Notes: generated by a model not told the origin, from the sequence alone. A stretch of DNA of 48,631 bases from Dechloromonas sp. UBA6271 (GCA_002440665.1 DJUX01000032.1:1-48631); one strand, 5' to 3'; counted from the first letter of the stretch, positions 9,237-19,932 are shown. Made by a program: numbers and translations.

Positions 9237-9305
9237 GGCGGGTTCCATTCGGTTGGAGATGCACCGATTCTGGACTGCTGCGGTCGACCGCTCGCTGACG
9301 GCAAA

Positions 9306-9321
9306 ATTACAAGTCTGTAAT
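9306..9321. promoter_or_regulatory. Probable CusR/CopR box of the cus operon
   Basis: ATTACA, four bases, TGTAAT: a perfect palindrome lying 70 bases before the cusF-like start. Its AAAATTACAA left side matches the general form of copper-responsive CusR/CopR boxes. The regulator is probably the CusR encoded at 11598. The assignment is by similarity and position. The -10 of the promoter is not obvious. Confidence 0.6.
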
Positions 9322-9382
9322 CTTGCCGTCGGGATCAACACCGAACATAAACGCTTGCTGGCCGAGGGCGGTCGACAGATAA

Positions 9383-9403
9383 TAAGACTTACTTTTTGTC
9401 TTA
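9383..9403. promoter_or_regulatory. Probable VapB operator
   Basis: TAAGAC, nine T-rich bases, GTCTTA: an inverted repeat ending 16 bases before the vapB start. AbrB-fold antitoxins usually repress their own operon through such palindromes, so autoregulation is the likely role. Confidence 0.5.
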
Positions 9404-9419
9404 CCGTCGGAGATATGCC

Positions 9420-9695
9420 ATGACCATCGCCAACATTACGCTTTCCAGTAAAGGGCAAGTCGTGATCCCCAAGGAAATCCGGGATCAGCTGCATTGGACA
9501 GCAGGGCACGAACTTTCCATAGAAACGACCGAATCCGGCGTACTCCTGAAATCCCGCCCCCAAAAAAAGGCGCTTCGGCTGGAGGAATTGCGGGGTTTCC
9601 TGAAATCCGGCGGCGCCCCCCTGACGACTGAAGAACTCTGCAAACCGGTCGATTACAGCGCCGATTGGGCGGCAGCAGAGAAAAACAGCCGATGA
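9420..9695 (+). CDS. vapB: VapB-type antitoxin (AbrB/MazE fold)
   Basis: A 91-residue protein. Residues 3-45 are a SpoVT/AbrB swapped-hairpin DNA-binding domain (ITLSSKGQVVIPKEIRDQLH). The tail LEELRGFLKSGGAPLTTEEL should be the segment that wraps and inhibits the toxin. It overlaps vapC by four bases (ATGA). I chose the start just before TIANITLSSKGQ; an in-frame start eight codons upstream is less likely because it lies in the operator region. Confidence 0.9.
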   Translation: MTIANITLSSKGQVVIPKEIRDQLHWTAGHELSIETTESGVLLKSRPQKKALRLEELRGFLKSGGAPLTTEELCKPVDYSADWAAAEKNSR

Positions 9696-10108
9696 TCGCC
9701 TTTGATACCAACATGCTGGTGCGCCTCGTGGTCGATGACCACCCGCAACAAGCCGATATCGCCGAAAACCTGCTCAAGATCCATCGCGTCCTGATTTCTC
9801 GTACCGTGTTGCTGGAAACCGAATGGGTATTGCGTTCCGCCTACAAGTTGCCCGGCGAGCGCATCCACGCTTTCCTTCAGTTGCTGCTGCAAACCGAAAA
9901 CACCGTGGTGGAAGATGCGCTGGCCGTCGGGCGAGCACTTGACTGGTACGCCCAGGGAGCTGATTTTGCCGATGCGCTGCATCTAGCCGCCTGCGGCGCT
10001 GCCGTCATGCACACCTTCGACCGCCAGTTCTGCAAATCGGCACGGGAAGCGGGCATCGCACCCGCGGTTCGGGTATGGACGGGCGATGAACAACCGGCCC
10101 CCCGGTAG
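9692..10108 (+). CDS. vapC: VapC-type PIN-domain toxin
   Basis: A 138-residue PIN endoribonuclease. The acidic active site is visible: Asp5 in IAFDTNMLVRL, Glu in LLETEWVL, Asp in GADFADALHLA and Asp in HTFDRQFC. VapC toxins cut tRNA or rRNA when freed from the antitoxin; the target here is unknown. Translation is coupled to vapB by the ATGA overlap. The pair sits between the divergent cus promoter and hflX, a chromosomal position that does not suggest a larger island. Confidence 0.92.
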   Translation: MIAFDTNMLVRLVVDDHPQQADIAENLLKIHRVLISRTVLLETEWVLRSAYKLPGERIHAFLQLLLQTENTVVEDALAVGRALDWYAQGADFADALHLAACGAAVMHTFDRQFCKSAREAGIAPAVRVWTGDEQPAPR

Positions 10109-10191
10109 CGGGCGACGCTCGCGGTCAACCGTGAATTTGTGCCGATTTTTGACATGCCGTGCCCGACATTCCGGGCCGCCAATCACTCCGT

Positions 10192-10210
10192 AGGCAGGTA
10201 CTATCTGCCT
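10192..10210. other. Inverted repeat between vapC and hflX
   Basis: AGGCAG, seven bases (GTACTAT), CTGCCT. It lies 82 bases after the vapC stop and 29 before the hflX start. It could be the vapBC terminator (only three Ts follow) or an operator over an hflX promoter, since TACTAT in the loop resembles a -10. I cannot decide. Confidence 0.3.
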
Positions 10211-10238
10211 TTGCCTACTCAAGAGAAACAAGCCGCGC

Positions 10239-11555
<1,317 letters not shown>

Positions 11556-11597
11556 AGGCTTTCGGCAAACCGACGAGCACTCGGGCAAAATGCGGCC

Positions 11598-12269
11598 ATG
11601 AAAATCCTCATCGTCGAAGACGAAGCGAAGACTGGCGACTACCTGAAGCAGGGCCTGAGCGAGGCCGGATTCACCGCCGACCTGGTGCGCAACGGGCTCG
11701 ACGGCATGCATGAGGGGCTGGCCGGCGAGCACGATTTGCTGATCCTCGACGTCAACCTGCCGGGGCTCGACGGCTGGCAGGTGCTGAAGGCCTTGCGCGC
11801 TGCCGGGCGCGAGCTGCCGGTGCTGTTCCTGACCGCGCGCGACCAGGTCGAGGACCGGGTCAAAGGGCTGGAACTGGGGGCTGACGATTACCTGGTCAAG
11901 CCCTTCGCCTTTTCCGAACTGCTCGCCCGCGTGCGCACGCTGCTGCGGCGCGGCCGCGCCCGGGACGCCGAAACGCTGGCCCTCGCCGACCTCGAACTCG
12001 ACGTGCTGAAGCGCCGCGCGGCCCGCGCCGGGCGGCGCATCGACCTGACGGCCAAGGAGTTCGCGCTGCTCGAACTGTTCCTGCGGCGGCCGGGCGAGGT
12101 GCTGTCGCGCAGCTTCATCGCCTCGCAGGTCTGGGACATGAATTTCGATTCCGACACCAATGTCGTCGAAGTCGCCATCCGCCGCCTGCGCGCCAAGGTG
12201 GACGACGATTTCGCGCCGAAGCTAATCCACACCCTGCGCGGCATGGGTTACGTGATGGAAATCCGCTGA
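11598..12269 (+). CDS. cusR: Heavy-metal response regulator, CusR/CopR-like
   Basis: OmpR-family regulator of 223 residues. The receiver domain has phospho-acceptor Asp51 (LLILDVNLPGLDGW) and the Lys of DDYLVKPFAF. The C-terminal winged helix ends with NVVEVAIRRLRAKVDD and HTLRGMGYVMEIR, typical of the CusR/CopR/IrlR group. It probably activates the cus operon 2.3 kb away through the palindrome at 9306-9321. The cusS gene follows after two bases. Confidence 0.9.
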   Translation: MKILIVEDEAKTGDYLKQGLSEAGFTADLVRNGLDGMHEGLAGEHDLLILDVNLPGLDGWQVLKALRAAGRELPVLFLTARDQVEDRVKGLELGADDYLVKPFAFSELLARVRTLLRRGRARDAETLALADLELDVLKRRAARAGRRIDLTAKEFALLELFLRRPGEVLSRSFIASQVWDMNFDSDTNVVEVAIRRLRAKVDDDFAPKLIHTLRGMGYVMEIR

Positions 12270-12271
12270 CC

Positions 12272-13645
12272 GTGACGCACTGGCGGCATTCCATCACCCT
12301 GCGCCTGTCGCTCGCCTTCGCGCTGCTGGCGACGCTGGTATTTGCGGCGCTGGGCGCCTACCTGAGCCGCTCGGCCGATGCCCACATGACCGAACTGGAC
12401 GCCCACGAACTGCTCGGCAAGCTGACGCTGGCCCGCCATGTCGGCAGCCGCGAGCAGTCGCCGGCCGCCCTCGCCGCCCGGCTCGGCGATGCGCTGACCG
12501 GCGAACACGGGGTGATCGTTGCGGTCGACGGCGAAAAAGGGGCGATTTTCCGCTGGCCGGAAACGGCCCTCGCCGGCGAACTGGCCGCTGCGGCCGGCGC
12601 CGTCGGCGAAACACCGAGCCGCCTGACGCTCGGCGGCCGCGACTATCGCGTCGTCGCCGGCGGTCTGGAAACCGCCTGGGGAGAAACAGCGCGCGTCGTC
12701 GTCGGCCGCGACATCCGCCACCACACCGATTTTCTCGACCAGCTGCAGCGCGATTTCTGGCTGGCGCTGCTCGCCGCCGCCCTGCTCACCGTCGCCGTCG
12801 GCATCCTGATCGCCCGCCACGGCATGAACCCGGTACGCGCCATCGCCCAGACCGCCGGCCGCATTTCCGCCGGGCAACTGGCCGAGCGCATTCCGGAGGC
12901 GAACGTGCCGCCGGAACTCGCCGAACTGGTCGGCGCCTTCAACGCCATGCTCGGCCGGCTGGAGGAATCCTTCCAGCGCCTCTCCGACTTTTCCGCCGAC
13001 CTCGCCCACGAACTGCGCACGCCGATCCACACCCTGCGCATGCAGACCGAAGTGTCGCTCGCCAAGCCGCGCAGCGGCGACGAATACCGCGACCTGCTGG
13101 CGTCGAATCTCGAGGAATACGAGCGCCTGTCGCGGATGATCGCCGACATGCTGTTCCTCGCCAAGGCTGATAACGGCCTGGTCGTCCCGCAGCATGAGGC
13201 GGTCCGGCTGCTCGACCTGGGCCGCCAGTTGTTCGACTACTACGGCATTCTGGCGGAAAGCCAGCAACTGGCGCTGGACGGGGAAGACTTGACGGTTCGC
13301 GGCGACCGCCTGATGCTGCAACGCGCCATCGGCAACCTGCTGGTCAATGCCATCCAGCACACCCCGGCCGCGGGCCGGGTCGCCTTGGCGGTACGTCGGC
13401 AGGAAGACGCGGCAGTCATCACGGTCAGCAATTCCGGTCCGCCGATTCCCGCCGCCGCCCTGCGCACCCTCTTCGAGCGCTTCGTCCGCGTCGACCACGC
13501 CGGCGAAGGCAGCGGCCTCGGTCTGGCGATTGCCCGATCCATCGTCCTGGCGCATGGCGGCAGCATCACCGCCAGTTCGTCCGGACAACTCACCGAGTTC
13601 GTCATTACCCTGCCCCTCGCCGGGCAGCAGGCCGGCAACGGCTAG
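12272..13645 (+). CDS. cusS: Heavy-metal sensor histidine kinase, CusS-like
   Basis: A 457-residue sensor. TM1 is residues 10-30 and TM2 about 165-185; the ~130-residue periplasmic loop between them is the presumed metal sensor. HAMP follows at about 185-240. The H box reads ADLAHELRTPIHTLRM with His246. The N box is NLLVNAIQHTP and the G boxes are GEGSGLGLAIARSI. It starts with GTG two bases after the cusR stop, so the pair is co-transcribed. The loop shows no dense Met/His cluster, so the exact metal is inferred from the neighbouring cus genes. Confidence 0.9.
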   Translation: MTHWRHSITLRLSLAFALLATLVFAALGAYLSRSADAHMTELDAHELLGKLTLARHVGSREQSPAALAARLGDALTGEHGVIVAVDGEKGAIFRWPETALAGELAAAAGAVGETPSRLTLGGRDYRVVAGGLETAWGETARVVVGRDIRHHTDFLDQLQRDFWLALLAAALLTVAVGILIARHGMNPVRAIAQTAGRISAGQLAERIPEANVPPELAELVGAFNAMLGRLEESFQRLSDFSADLAHELRTPIHTLRMQTEVSLAKPRSGDEYRDLLASNLEEYERLSRMIADMLFLAKADNGLVVPQHEAVRLLDLGRQLFDYYGILAESQQLALDGEDLTVRGDRLMLQRAIGNLLVNAIQHTPAAGRVALAVRRQEDAAVITVSNSGPPIPAAALRTLFERFVRVDHAGEGSGLGLAIARSIVLAHGGSITASSSGQLTEFVITLPLAGQQAGNG

Positions 13646-13685
13646 ATGACCCGACCCGGTTTCGTCAGAAAACAGGAGATACACG

Positions 13686-14657
13686 ATGAACACACTTGCA
13701 AAGTCCGCCCTGACAGCGCTTATCGCCGCCGGCCTGCCGGCGTACTCCGGCGCGCAGCAGATCACGACCTACAGCGGCCCGTGCGACGCGTCAGCGGCTG
13801 TCGCGCTCGATGCCGCCTACTTCGTCGTCGGTGACGACGAGCACAACACGCTCAATATCTACCGGCAAGGGCAGGCGCAGGCAGTCGGTTCGCTGGATCT
13901 GTCAAAATTTCTCGCCACCGCTACCGACGAGGAGTCCGACATCGAAGGGGCCGCGGCCGTCGGCACACGCATTTACTGGATCACTTCGCATGGCCGCAAC
14001 AGCAAGGGCAAGGCCCGGCCGAGCCGGCACCGCTTCTTTGCCACCGAGGTGCTGCCCGGTCAGCCGCCGACCCTCAAACCGGTCGGTCAAGCCTACGTCG
14101 ATCTGCTGCGCGACATGACCGAGGCCGACGAGCTCAAGCCCTACCAGCTGGGCGACGCGGCGCGTCTGGCGGCCGAGGCCGACGGCGGCCTCAACATCGA
14201 AGGGCTGGCCGCGACGCCCGACGGCGCGCTGCTGATCGGACTGCGCAATCCGGTGCCGCAGCAGCGGGCGCTGGTCATCCCGCTGCTGAACCCAGGCGAA
14301 GTGATCAATGGTGTTCGCGCCCGGTTCGGCGCACCGATCGAACTCGACCTCGGACAGCGCGGTATCCGCAGCATCGAACGCGTCGGCGCAGCCTACCTGA
14401 TCGTCGCCGGGCCGCCAGCCGACAGCGGCAGTTTTGCGCTGTATCGCTGGTCAGGCCAGGCCGCGGATGCAGCTACGCCGGTTGCGGACATCGATCTCAA
14501 GGAACTGCGGCCCGAGGCCCTGTTCGCGATCCTGGGGAGCGGCCGCGTGCAATTGCTGAGCGACGACGGCGGCGTGAAGATTGCCGGTGTCGAGTGCAAG
14601 AAGCTGCCCGCAGCCCTCCAGACATTTCGCGGCCTGACCGTCACGCCTCGCGAATAA
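13686..14657 (+). CDS. Secreted DUF3616 family protein
   Basis: A 323-residue protein with a signal peptide (residues 1-23, ending SGAQ) and a DUF3616 body. Repeated beta-strand units such as YFVVGDDEHNTLNIYR, IEGAAAVGTRIYWITSHGRN and INIEGLAATPDGALLIGLRN-like stretches suggest a beta-propeller. Function is unknown. The Shine-Dalgarno GGAG precedes the ATG. It lies 40 bases after cusS with no terminator between, so it is probably co-transcribed with the metal regulators. A role in metal stress is only a guess from that. Confidence 0.85.
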   Translation: MNTLAKSALTALIAAGLPAYSGAQQITTYSGPCDASAAVALDAAYFVVGDDEHNTLNIYRQGQAQAVGSLDLSKFLATATDEESDIEGAAAVGTRIYWITSHGRNSKGKARPSRHRFFATEVLPGQPPTLKPVGQAYVDLLRDMTEADELKPYQLGDAARLAAEADGGLNIEGLAATPDGALLIGLRNPVPQQRALVIPLLNPGEVINGVRARFGAPIELDLGQRGIRSIERVGAAYLIVAGPPADSGSFALYRWSGQAADAATPVADIDLKELRPEALFAILGSGRVQLLSDDGGVKIAGVECKKLPAALQTFRGLTVTPRE

Positions 14658-14732
14658 CAGCAGCCGACACAACTGTGGCTCGTCGGCAATCGGCCGATTT
14701 TCTTGATGGCGCGGGGCTGGCCGCACCATTTC

Positions 14733-17393
14733 TCACCCTGTGGGTGCCTTCTCCTGCAGGACGAGGCGCATGTCGACCGTCCCCGGGTCGGCACCGGCCT
14801 GGATGGAGAAGCCGCAGTGCCGGGCCAGGTTCTGCATGCGCAGGTTGCCGACCAGCGTCTCGCCGCGCAGTTCGTGGATGCCGCGGCTGCGCGCATAGTC
14901 GATGATGCCGGCCATCAGCAGCTGCCCCAGCCCCTTGCCCTTGAGCGACGAACTGACGACCAGGGCGAAGTCGGCGACGACATTGTCGGGGTCGGCGACG
15001 ACGCGCACCTCGCCGAGCGAGCGTTCGCAGCCGTTCGCGTCGCGTTCGATGGCGACCAGCGCCATCTCGCGCTCGTAGTCGATCTGCGTAAAGCGCGCCA
15101 GCAGCTGGCGCGGCAGCTTGCGCATGGTGTCGAAGAAGCGCATGCGCGAATCCTCGGCGGCCAGCGAGGCGAGCAGGTCGCCCAGCGTGTTCTCGTCCTC
15201 CGGACGGATCGGCCGCAATAGCAGCTGGCGGCCTTGCCACTCGACCTCGCGCTCGAGCTCCTTCGGATAGGGGCGGATGGCAAAGCGCCTGAAGCCAAGG
15301 TGGCGGCCACGCTTCTCGACGTGCACTGCGGTTTCCAGGGCAACGACCCCGCCGGGCTCGACATTGAGTGGGTCGATGTCGATGACGACCACTTCGTCGA
15401 TTTCGGTGAGCAGCTGCGAGAGGCGAACCAGCACATTGCTCACCGCCGCCTCCAGCGCGACGCGCCGGTCGGCCGGGGCATCCTCGGCGAAGCGGCTGCG
15501 CGCGACCAGTTCTTGGGCGAGATTGAGGTTGAGCGGCGGCAGGCCGACGACGATGCCGCCATCGCCGGCCTGCACACTGGGCCCGAGGTAAATCACCGGG
15601 CCGAACACCTTGTCCTCGGCGACGCCGATGCGCAGCGGCGGAATGATCCGGCGTGCCGCGCTGCGGCGCAACCGGTAGCCATGCACGCGCAGCCCCGGAT
15701 GGGCATTGCGCACGGCAGCGCGCAAGGCACGCACGGCAGCCTCGATTTCGGCCGGCGAGCGCAGCTCGGTCGCGGTTTCGCCCAGCGTCTCGCTGCGACC
15801 AGCCAGCAGGTCGAGGTCGACCGGATAGCCGATGGTGTTGGCCACCTCGATCGCCGCCTCGACGCTGGCCGCCGCCGTGTATTCGGCGGCATTGATGCCG
15901 TAGGCCTTGAGCAGGCGGCTGGCCTGGCGCGGGGTGAGCATGTCCGCACCGGCGGCCAGCGCCTCGCCGACGACGCCATGGGCAGCCGCCGTGTCGGTCG
16001 CATAGCCCTCGGGCAGCGACTGCGGCATCTGCATCAGCAGCTCGCGGTTGCGGTAGTAATCGAGCAGCCCGGCGAAGGCAGCCACGCCCAACTCGGGGGA
16101 GTCGAAAGCGAGTTGGCCGAGCTCGGCGACGATGCGCTGCGCTTCGAGCATCGAGTCGCCGCCCACCCAACAAGTAAATACGTTGCGCTCGCTGCCCGCA
16201 CAGACACGGGTGATTTCGACAGCGACCTCGGCCGGCGGCGCGAACGGCGACGGCGAGCAGACGGTCATCACCGCATCGGTGCCGTCATCGGCGAGCAACG
16301 CGGCGACGACCTGGCCCCAGACAAGCGGCCCGGCACCGGGCGGCAGGATCAGCGGATTGCCGAGCGTGGCCTTGGTCTTGAGCACGCCGGCCAGGCGGCG
16401 CACGGTGTCGCCGGCGAGCGCCACGTGCTTGCCGCCCCGCCGAACGAGCGCCTCGACGGCAAGGCTAGCCAGGCCGCTGCCGCTGGCGACGATGGCCAGG
16501 CGGTCGCCGGCCATCGGCCGGATACGCGCCATCGCCTCGAGCGCCTCGAGGATGTTACCCAGCGTCGGGATGCTCACCCAGCCGGCGCGGCGCAGCGCCG
16601 CATCATAGACATCGTTGCTGGAAAACGGCGTCTCGCCGGCCGGCGCGGCGGCGAGGCGGCCGGCGCGGATGGCCACCACCGGCTTGTTACGCGCCGCCGC
16701 CCGTGCCGCCGACATGAACTTGCGCCCAACGGCTACGCTGTCGAACTGGACGAGGATGCGCTCGGTATCGGGATCGTCGGCCAGCCAGTCGATGACGTCG
16801 GCCAGATCGATGTCGAGGCTGGCTCCAAGGTGGACGATGGTCGAAAAACCGACCCCGGTGCTGGCGGCCCGGCCGATGATCGCAGTGGTGACCGAGGCGG
16901 ACTGCGCGACCAGCGCGATCTTGCCGGGCTGGGCGGCGATCGGGGAGATACTGGCGTTGATGCCGAGTCCGGGTACCAAGAGTCCGCCGCTGCCCGAGCC
17001 GAGCAGGCGCATCAGGTGCGGCCGCGCCGCTTCGAGGATCGCCTGGCGCACTGCGGAAGACTCGGTTGCGCTCAGCTTGTCGCGGATCGACGGGCCGATG
17101 ATCGCGGCGCGCACGCCACGTTCGCCGAGCTGGGCGACGATAGCCGGAATACTCTCGAAATGGGCGCAGATGAGCGCGAGGTCAGGCACGAAGGGCAAGG
17201 GGTCGACGCGCACGCGCGGCCCCAAGCGCAGGCGCGACGCACGCCTGGCCGCAACCAGGGCGAGCGGGCCGGTGAAGCCACCGGCGGCAAGGTTGCGCTG
17301 CACAAGGTCGGCATAGCTACTGGGCTCCTCAGGCTCGGCAATCACAGCAATCGAGCCGGGCCGGAAGAGGTATTCGAGGTTGCGAACTGTCAC
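14733..17393 (-). CDS. PatZ/Pka-type protein lysine acetyltransferase (acyl-CoA synthetase-like plus GNAT)
   Basis: An 886-residue fusion: CoA-binding and succinyl-CoA ligase-like domains (about 1-460), ATP-grasp (about 470-700), then a GNAT acetyltransferase (about 727-886) with acetyl-CoA loop SSSLKGKGLGQLLM. This is the architecture of PatZ/YfiQ/Pat, which acetylate lysines of metabolic enzymes; acetyl-CoA synthetase is the classic target, and acs is at 42339 in this window. In ADP-forming acetyl-CoA synthetases a catalytic His lies in a SHTGA motif. The matching segment here, AGETPFSSNDVYDAALRRAG, has no His, so the ligase part should be inactive and regulatory. It starts with GTG, with AGGA six bases upstream. 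Confidence 0.9.
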   Translation of the reverse strand: MTVRNLEYLFRPGSIAVIAEPEEPSSYADLVQRNLAAGGFTGPLALVAARRASRLRLGPRVRVDPLPFVPDLALICAHFESIPAIVAQLGERGVRAAIIGPSIRDKLSATESSAVRQAILEAARPHLMRLLGSGSGGLLVPGLGINASISPIAAQPGKIALVAQSASVTTAIIGRAASTGVGFSTIVHLGASLDIDLADVIDWLADDPDTERILVQFDSVAVGRKFMSAARAAARNKPVVAIRAGRLAAAPAGETPFSSNDVYDAALRRAGWVSIPTLGNILEALEAMARIRPMAGDRLAIVASGSGLASLAVEALVRRGGKHVALAGDTVRRLAGVLKTKATLGNPLILPPGAGPLVWGQVVAALLADDGTDAVMTVCSPSPFAPPAEVAVEITRVCAGSERNVFTCWVGGDSMLEAQRIVAELGQLAFDSPELGVAAFAGLLDYYRNRELLMQMPQSLPEGYATDTAAAHGVVGEALAAGADMLTPRQASRLLKAYGINAAEYTAAASVEAAIEVANTIGYPVDLDLLAGRSETLGETATELRSPAEIEAAVRALRAAVRNAHPGLRVHGYRLRRSAARRIIPPLRIGVAEDKVFGPVIYLGPSVQAGDGGIVVGLPPLNLNLAQELVARSRFAEDAPADRRVALEAAVSNVLVRLSQLLTEIDEVVVIDIDPLNVEPGGVVALETAVHVEKRGRHLGFRRFAIRPYPKELEREVEWQGRQLLLRPIRPEDENTLGDLLASLAAEDSRMRFFDTMRKLPRQLLARFTQIDYEREMALVAIERDANGCERSLGEVRVVADPDNVVADFALVVSSSLKGKGLGQLLMAGIIDYARSRGIHELRGETLVGNLRMQNLARHCGFSIQAGADPGTVDMRLVLQEKAPTG

Positions 17394-17656
17394 GGCTGTC
17401 CTGGAGCACTAATCAGCATGACCATATCATTGCTGGTCGCCGCGAATTTGAACGGGAACTCTATTTTCGGGCAAGCGCGCCGGCCGCGGAGAGGTCGTTG
17501 AGAACGCGCGCCTCGCGTGGCGGAAAGGGAATGACCACGCCCGTTCGCATTGAAGCTGGGCGAGATGGCCAGATTCATGTCGGCAGCGACATAGACCTTG
17601 CCCTCTCGGATCGGGGACAATTGAGAACGACACGGGTCTGAAACACCCACGCCCCA

Positions 17657-19051
17657 TTAAACCACCTTCCCCGGATTCATCAGCCCCTGCGGATCGATGG
17701 CCTGTTTTAGCGTGCGCATCAGGGCGATTTCGACCGGACTCTTGTAGCGCAGCAATTCCTCGCGCTTGAGTTGGCCGATACCGTGTTCGGCGGAAATCGA
17801 GCCGTTCAGCGCGTGGACGGCATCATGGACGATACGATTGACTGCGGGCTGAACGCCGATGAAGGCAGAATTTTCCTGCGCATCGGGCTTCGACAGGTTG
17901 TAGTGCAGGTTGCCGTCGCCGACGTGGCCGAAGGCGACGACGCGAATGCCCGGGAATGCCCGTTCCAGCGCGGCGTCGGTTTTCTCCAGAAACGCCGGAA
18001 TCGACGATACCGGCACCGCGACATCGTGCTTGATGCTGATGCCCTCGATCTTCTGCGCTTCCGAGATGTTTTCGCGCAAGGCCCACAGTTTCTTCGCCTG
18101 GCTCTCCGAGTGCGCGATCACCGCGTCGGCCACGCTCCCGGCGCCCATTTGACCGGCCAGCCAGCGTTCGACGGCAGCCGGATCGGCCTCGGAAAATTCG
18201 GCCAGGATGTACCACAGACCTTGCACCGTCGGCCGCGCAGCGTCCGGAATATTCTTCAGGACCAGCCCGAGCGACGCTTCGGAAATCAGCTCGAAGGCGG
18301 TCAATTGGGCGTCGAAAGCGGTTTTTGCCGAATTCAGCAGGTCGACCGCAGCCACCGGCGAAAGCACATTGAGCCAGCAGGTGGTCTGCGTTCTCGGCAA
18401 CGGAAAGAGTTTCAGCACGGCGCCGGTGATGATGCCGAGCGTCCCTTCGGCGCCGATGAACAGCTGCTTGAGGTCGTAGCCGGTATTGTCCTTGCGCAGG
18501 CCGCGCAGGCCGTTCCAGAGTTCGCCGCTTGGCAGCACCACTTCGAGGCCCAGCGTCAGCTCGCGGGTGTTGCCGTAGCGAAGCACCTGGACGCCGCCAG
18601 CGTTGGTGGACAGGTTGCCGCCAATCTGGCAGCTGCCTTCGGCCGCCAGCGCCAGCGGGAACAGGCGATCCGCTGCCCGTGCCGCTTCCTGGACGGCGGC
18701 GAGCGTGCAGCCGGCTTCGACGGAAATGGTGTTGTTTTGGGGGTCGACCGCAACGATGCGGTTCAGGCGGCTCAAACTCACGACCACCGCCCGGCCCTCG
18801 CCATCCGGCGTCGCCGCGCCGCACAGGCTGGTGTTGCCGCCCTGCGGCACGATCGGCGCGCCGGCGGCGACGCAGGCGCGCACCACCGCCGCCACTTCGG
18901 CGGCATTGCCGGGGCGCACGATGCATTGCGCGGCACCCTGATAACGCCCGCGCCAGTCAGTGAGGTAGGGTGCCATCTCGGCGCTGGCGAACAGCGTGTA
19001 TTGGGGGCCGACGAGGCCGGCCAGCGTCGCGATCAGGGATTCGGTGCTCAT
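17657..19051 (-). CDS. FAD-linked oxidase, GlcD/D-2-hydroxyacid dehydrogenase type
   Basis: A 464-residue flavoprotein of the GlcD/LldD2/D2HGDH group. The FAD-binding PP-loop is visible in PIVPQGGNTSLCGAA, with GGNLSTNAGGVQVLRYG following. The C-terminal substrate domain has the metal-binding FGHVGDGNLHYN and the end motif AEHGIGQLKREELL. It should oxidise a D-2-hydroxy acid (D-lactate, glycolate or D-2-hydroxyglutarate); the substrate cannot be chosen from sequence. The ATG at 19051 begins the natural sequence MSTESLIATLAGLVG; a longer frame to 19126 overlaps the preceding gene. It is the third gene of the rimO-rssA operon, with a seven-base gap. Confidence 0.9.
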   Translation of the reverse strand: MSTESLIATLAGLVGPQYTLFASAEMAPYLTDWRGRYQGAAQCIVRPGNAAEVAAVVRACVAAGAPIVPQGGNTSLCGAATPDGEGRAVVVSLSRLNRIVAVDPQNNTISVEAGCTLAAVQEAARAADRLFPLALAAEGSCQIGGNLSTNAGGVQVLRYGNTRELTLGLEVVLPSGELWNGLRGLRKDNTGYDLKQLFIGAEGTLGIITGAVLKLFPLPRTQTTCWLNVLSPVAAVDLLNSAKTAFDAQLTAFELISEASLGLVLKNIPDAARPTVQGLWYILAEFSEADPAAVERWLAGQMGAGSVADAVIAHSESQAKKLWALRENISEAQKIEGISIKHDVAVPVSSIPAFLEKTDAALERAFPGIRVVAFGHVGDGNLHYNLSKPDAQENSAFIGVQPAVNRIVHDAVHALNGSISAEHGIGQLKREELLRYKSPVEIALMRTLKQAIDPQGLMNPGKVV

Positions 19052-19058
19052 CGCCGGA

Positions 19059-19925
19059 TCATTCGAGCAGGGAATGAAGCAGCGGCAACATGTGCTCGGT
19101 CGCCTTGCGCCCGGCGGTGATGGCATCGACGCCGCGATGATAGTCGAGCAGCCCCATCTGCCCGAGGCGCGGCGCGACCAGCACGTCGGCCGGCTCGCCG
19201 GCCATGCGCGAGCGCGAGATGCGCCCCTGCATGATGGCGACGCTGTTGGTCAGCACGTCGGTCAGCGATGGCCGCGGTGCGTTTCCATTCTTGCCGTTGC
19301 GTGTCAGCCAGCGCCCGACCCGGGTCCGCCAGCCGGCTTCGCCGCCCTCCGCAGGGTGGCGCAGGCGCAGGTTGATGGTGTCCATGCCGAGATCGACGGC
19401 GATCACCACGTCGGCGTCGAGCGCCCGGCACAGCGACACCGGCACCGGATTGACCAGCCCGCCGTCGACCAGGAAGCGCCCGCCGACCGCATGCGGCGCG
19501 AACAGCCCAGGCACGGCGATCGAGGCGCGCACCGCGTCGATCAGCCCGCCCTCCTTGAGCCACACCTCGCGGCCGTTGGCGAGGTCGGTGGCGACGCAGG
19601 CGAAGGGCCGGTCGAGGTCGGCGAAATCGTTGGCGAGAAAGCGCTCGGCGACGAAATTGAGCAGCCGCTCACCCTTGATCAGCCCGCCGCCGAGGCCGAC
19701 GTCGAAGAAGCCCAGCACGTCGCGCCGCGTCAGGCTGGCGACCCAGGCTTCCAGATCGTCGAGTTTTTTTGAGGTGTAGGCGGCGCCGACGAAGGCGCCG
19801 ACCGAGGTGCCGCACACCAGGTCGGGCTCGATGCCGGCATGCTGCAGGGCGCGCAGCACGCCGATGTGCGCCCAGCCACGCGCCGAGCCGGAGCCGAGGG
19901 CGATGCCGAGACGCGGACGAGCCAT
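19059..19925 (-). CDS. rssA: Patatin-like phospholipase, RssA-like
   Basis: A 288-residue patatin domain. The oxyanion loop GSGSARGWAHIGVLRAL, nucleophile GTSVG (Ser in GXSXG) and catalytic Asp in LVDGGLVNPVP are all present, so an active serine lipase/esterase is expected. It matches E. coli RssA (301 residues), whose role is unsettled. It starts seven bases after the rimO stop and is followed seven bases later by the FAD oxidase, so the three genes form one transcript. Confidence 0.88.
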   Translation of the reverse strand: MARPRLGIALGSGSARGWAHIGVLRALQHAGIEPDLVCGTSVGAFVGAAYTSKKLDDLEAWVASLTRRDVLGFFDVGLGGGLIKGERLLNFVAERFLANDFADLDRPFACVATDLANGREVWLKEGGLIDAVRASIAVPGLFAPHAVGGRFLVDGGLVNPVPVSLCRALDADVVIAVDLGMDTINLRLRHPAEGGEAGWRTRVGRWLTRNGKNGNAPRPSLTDVLTNSVAIMQGRISRSRMAGEPADVLVAPRLGQMGLLDYHRGVDAITAGRKATEHMLPLLHSLLE

Positions 19926-19932
19926 GCCGGCC

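Noticed and set aside
12248..13765. 505-codon minus-strand frame over cusS
   Set aside because: Antisense shadow of a clear histidine kinase with H, N and G boxes.
15234..17501. 755-codon open frame antisense to the PatZ-type gene
   Set aside because: No recognisable domain, while the minus-strand gene has clear CoA-ligase, ATP-grasp and GNAT motifs.
17394..17656. Possible small gene on the minus strand (KVYVAADMNLAISPSF)
   Set aside because: Two frames compete, neither has a ribosome binding site or family match, and neighbours do not need it. I leave this 263-base gap unannotated.
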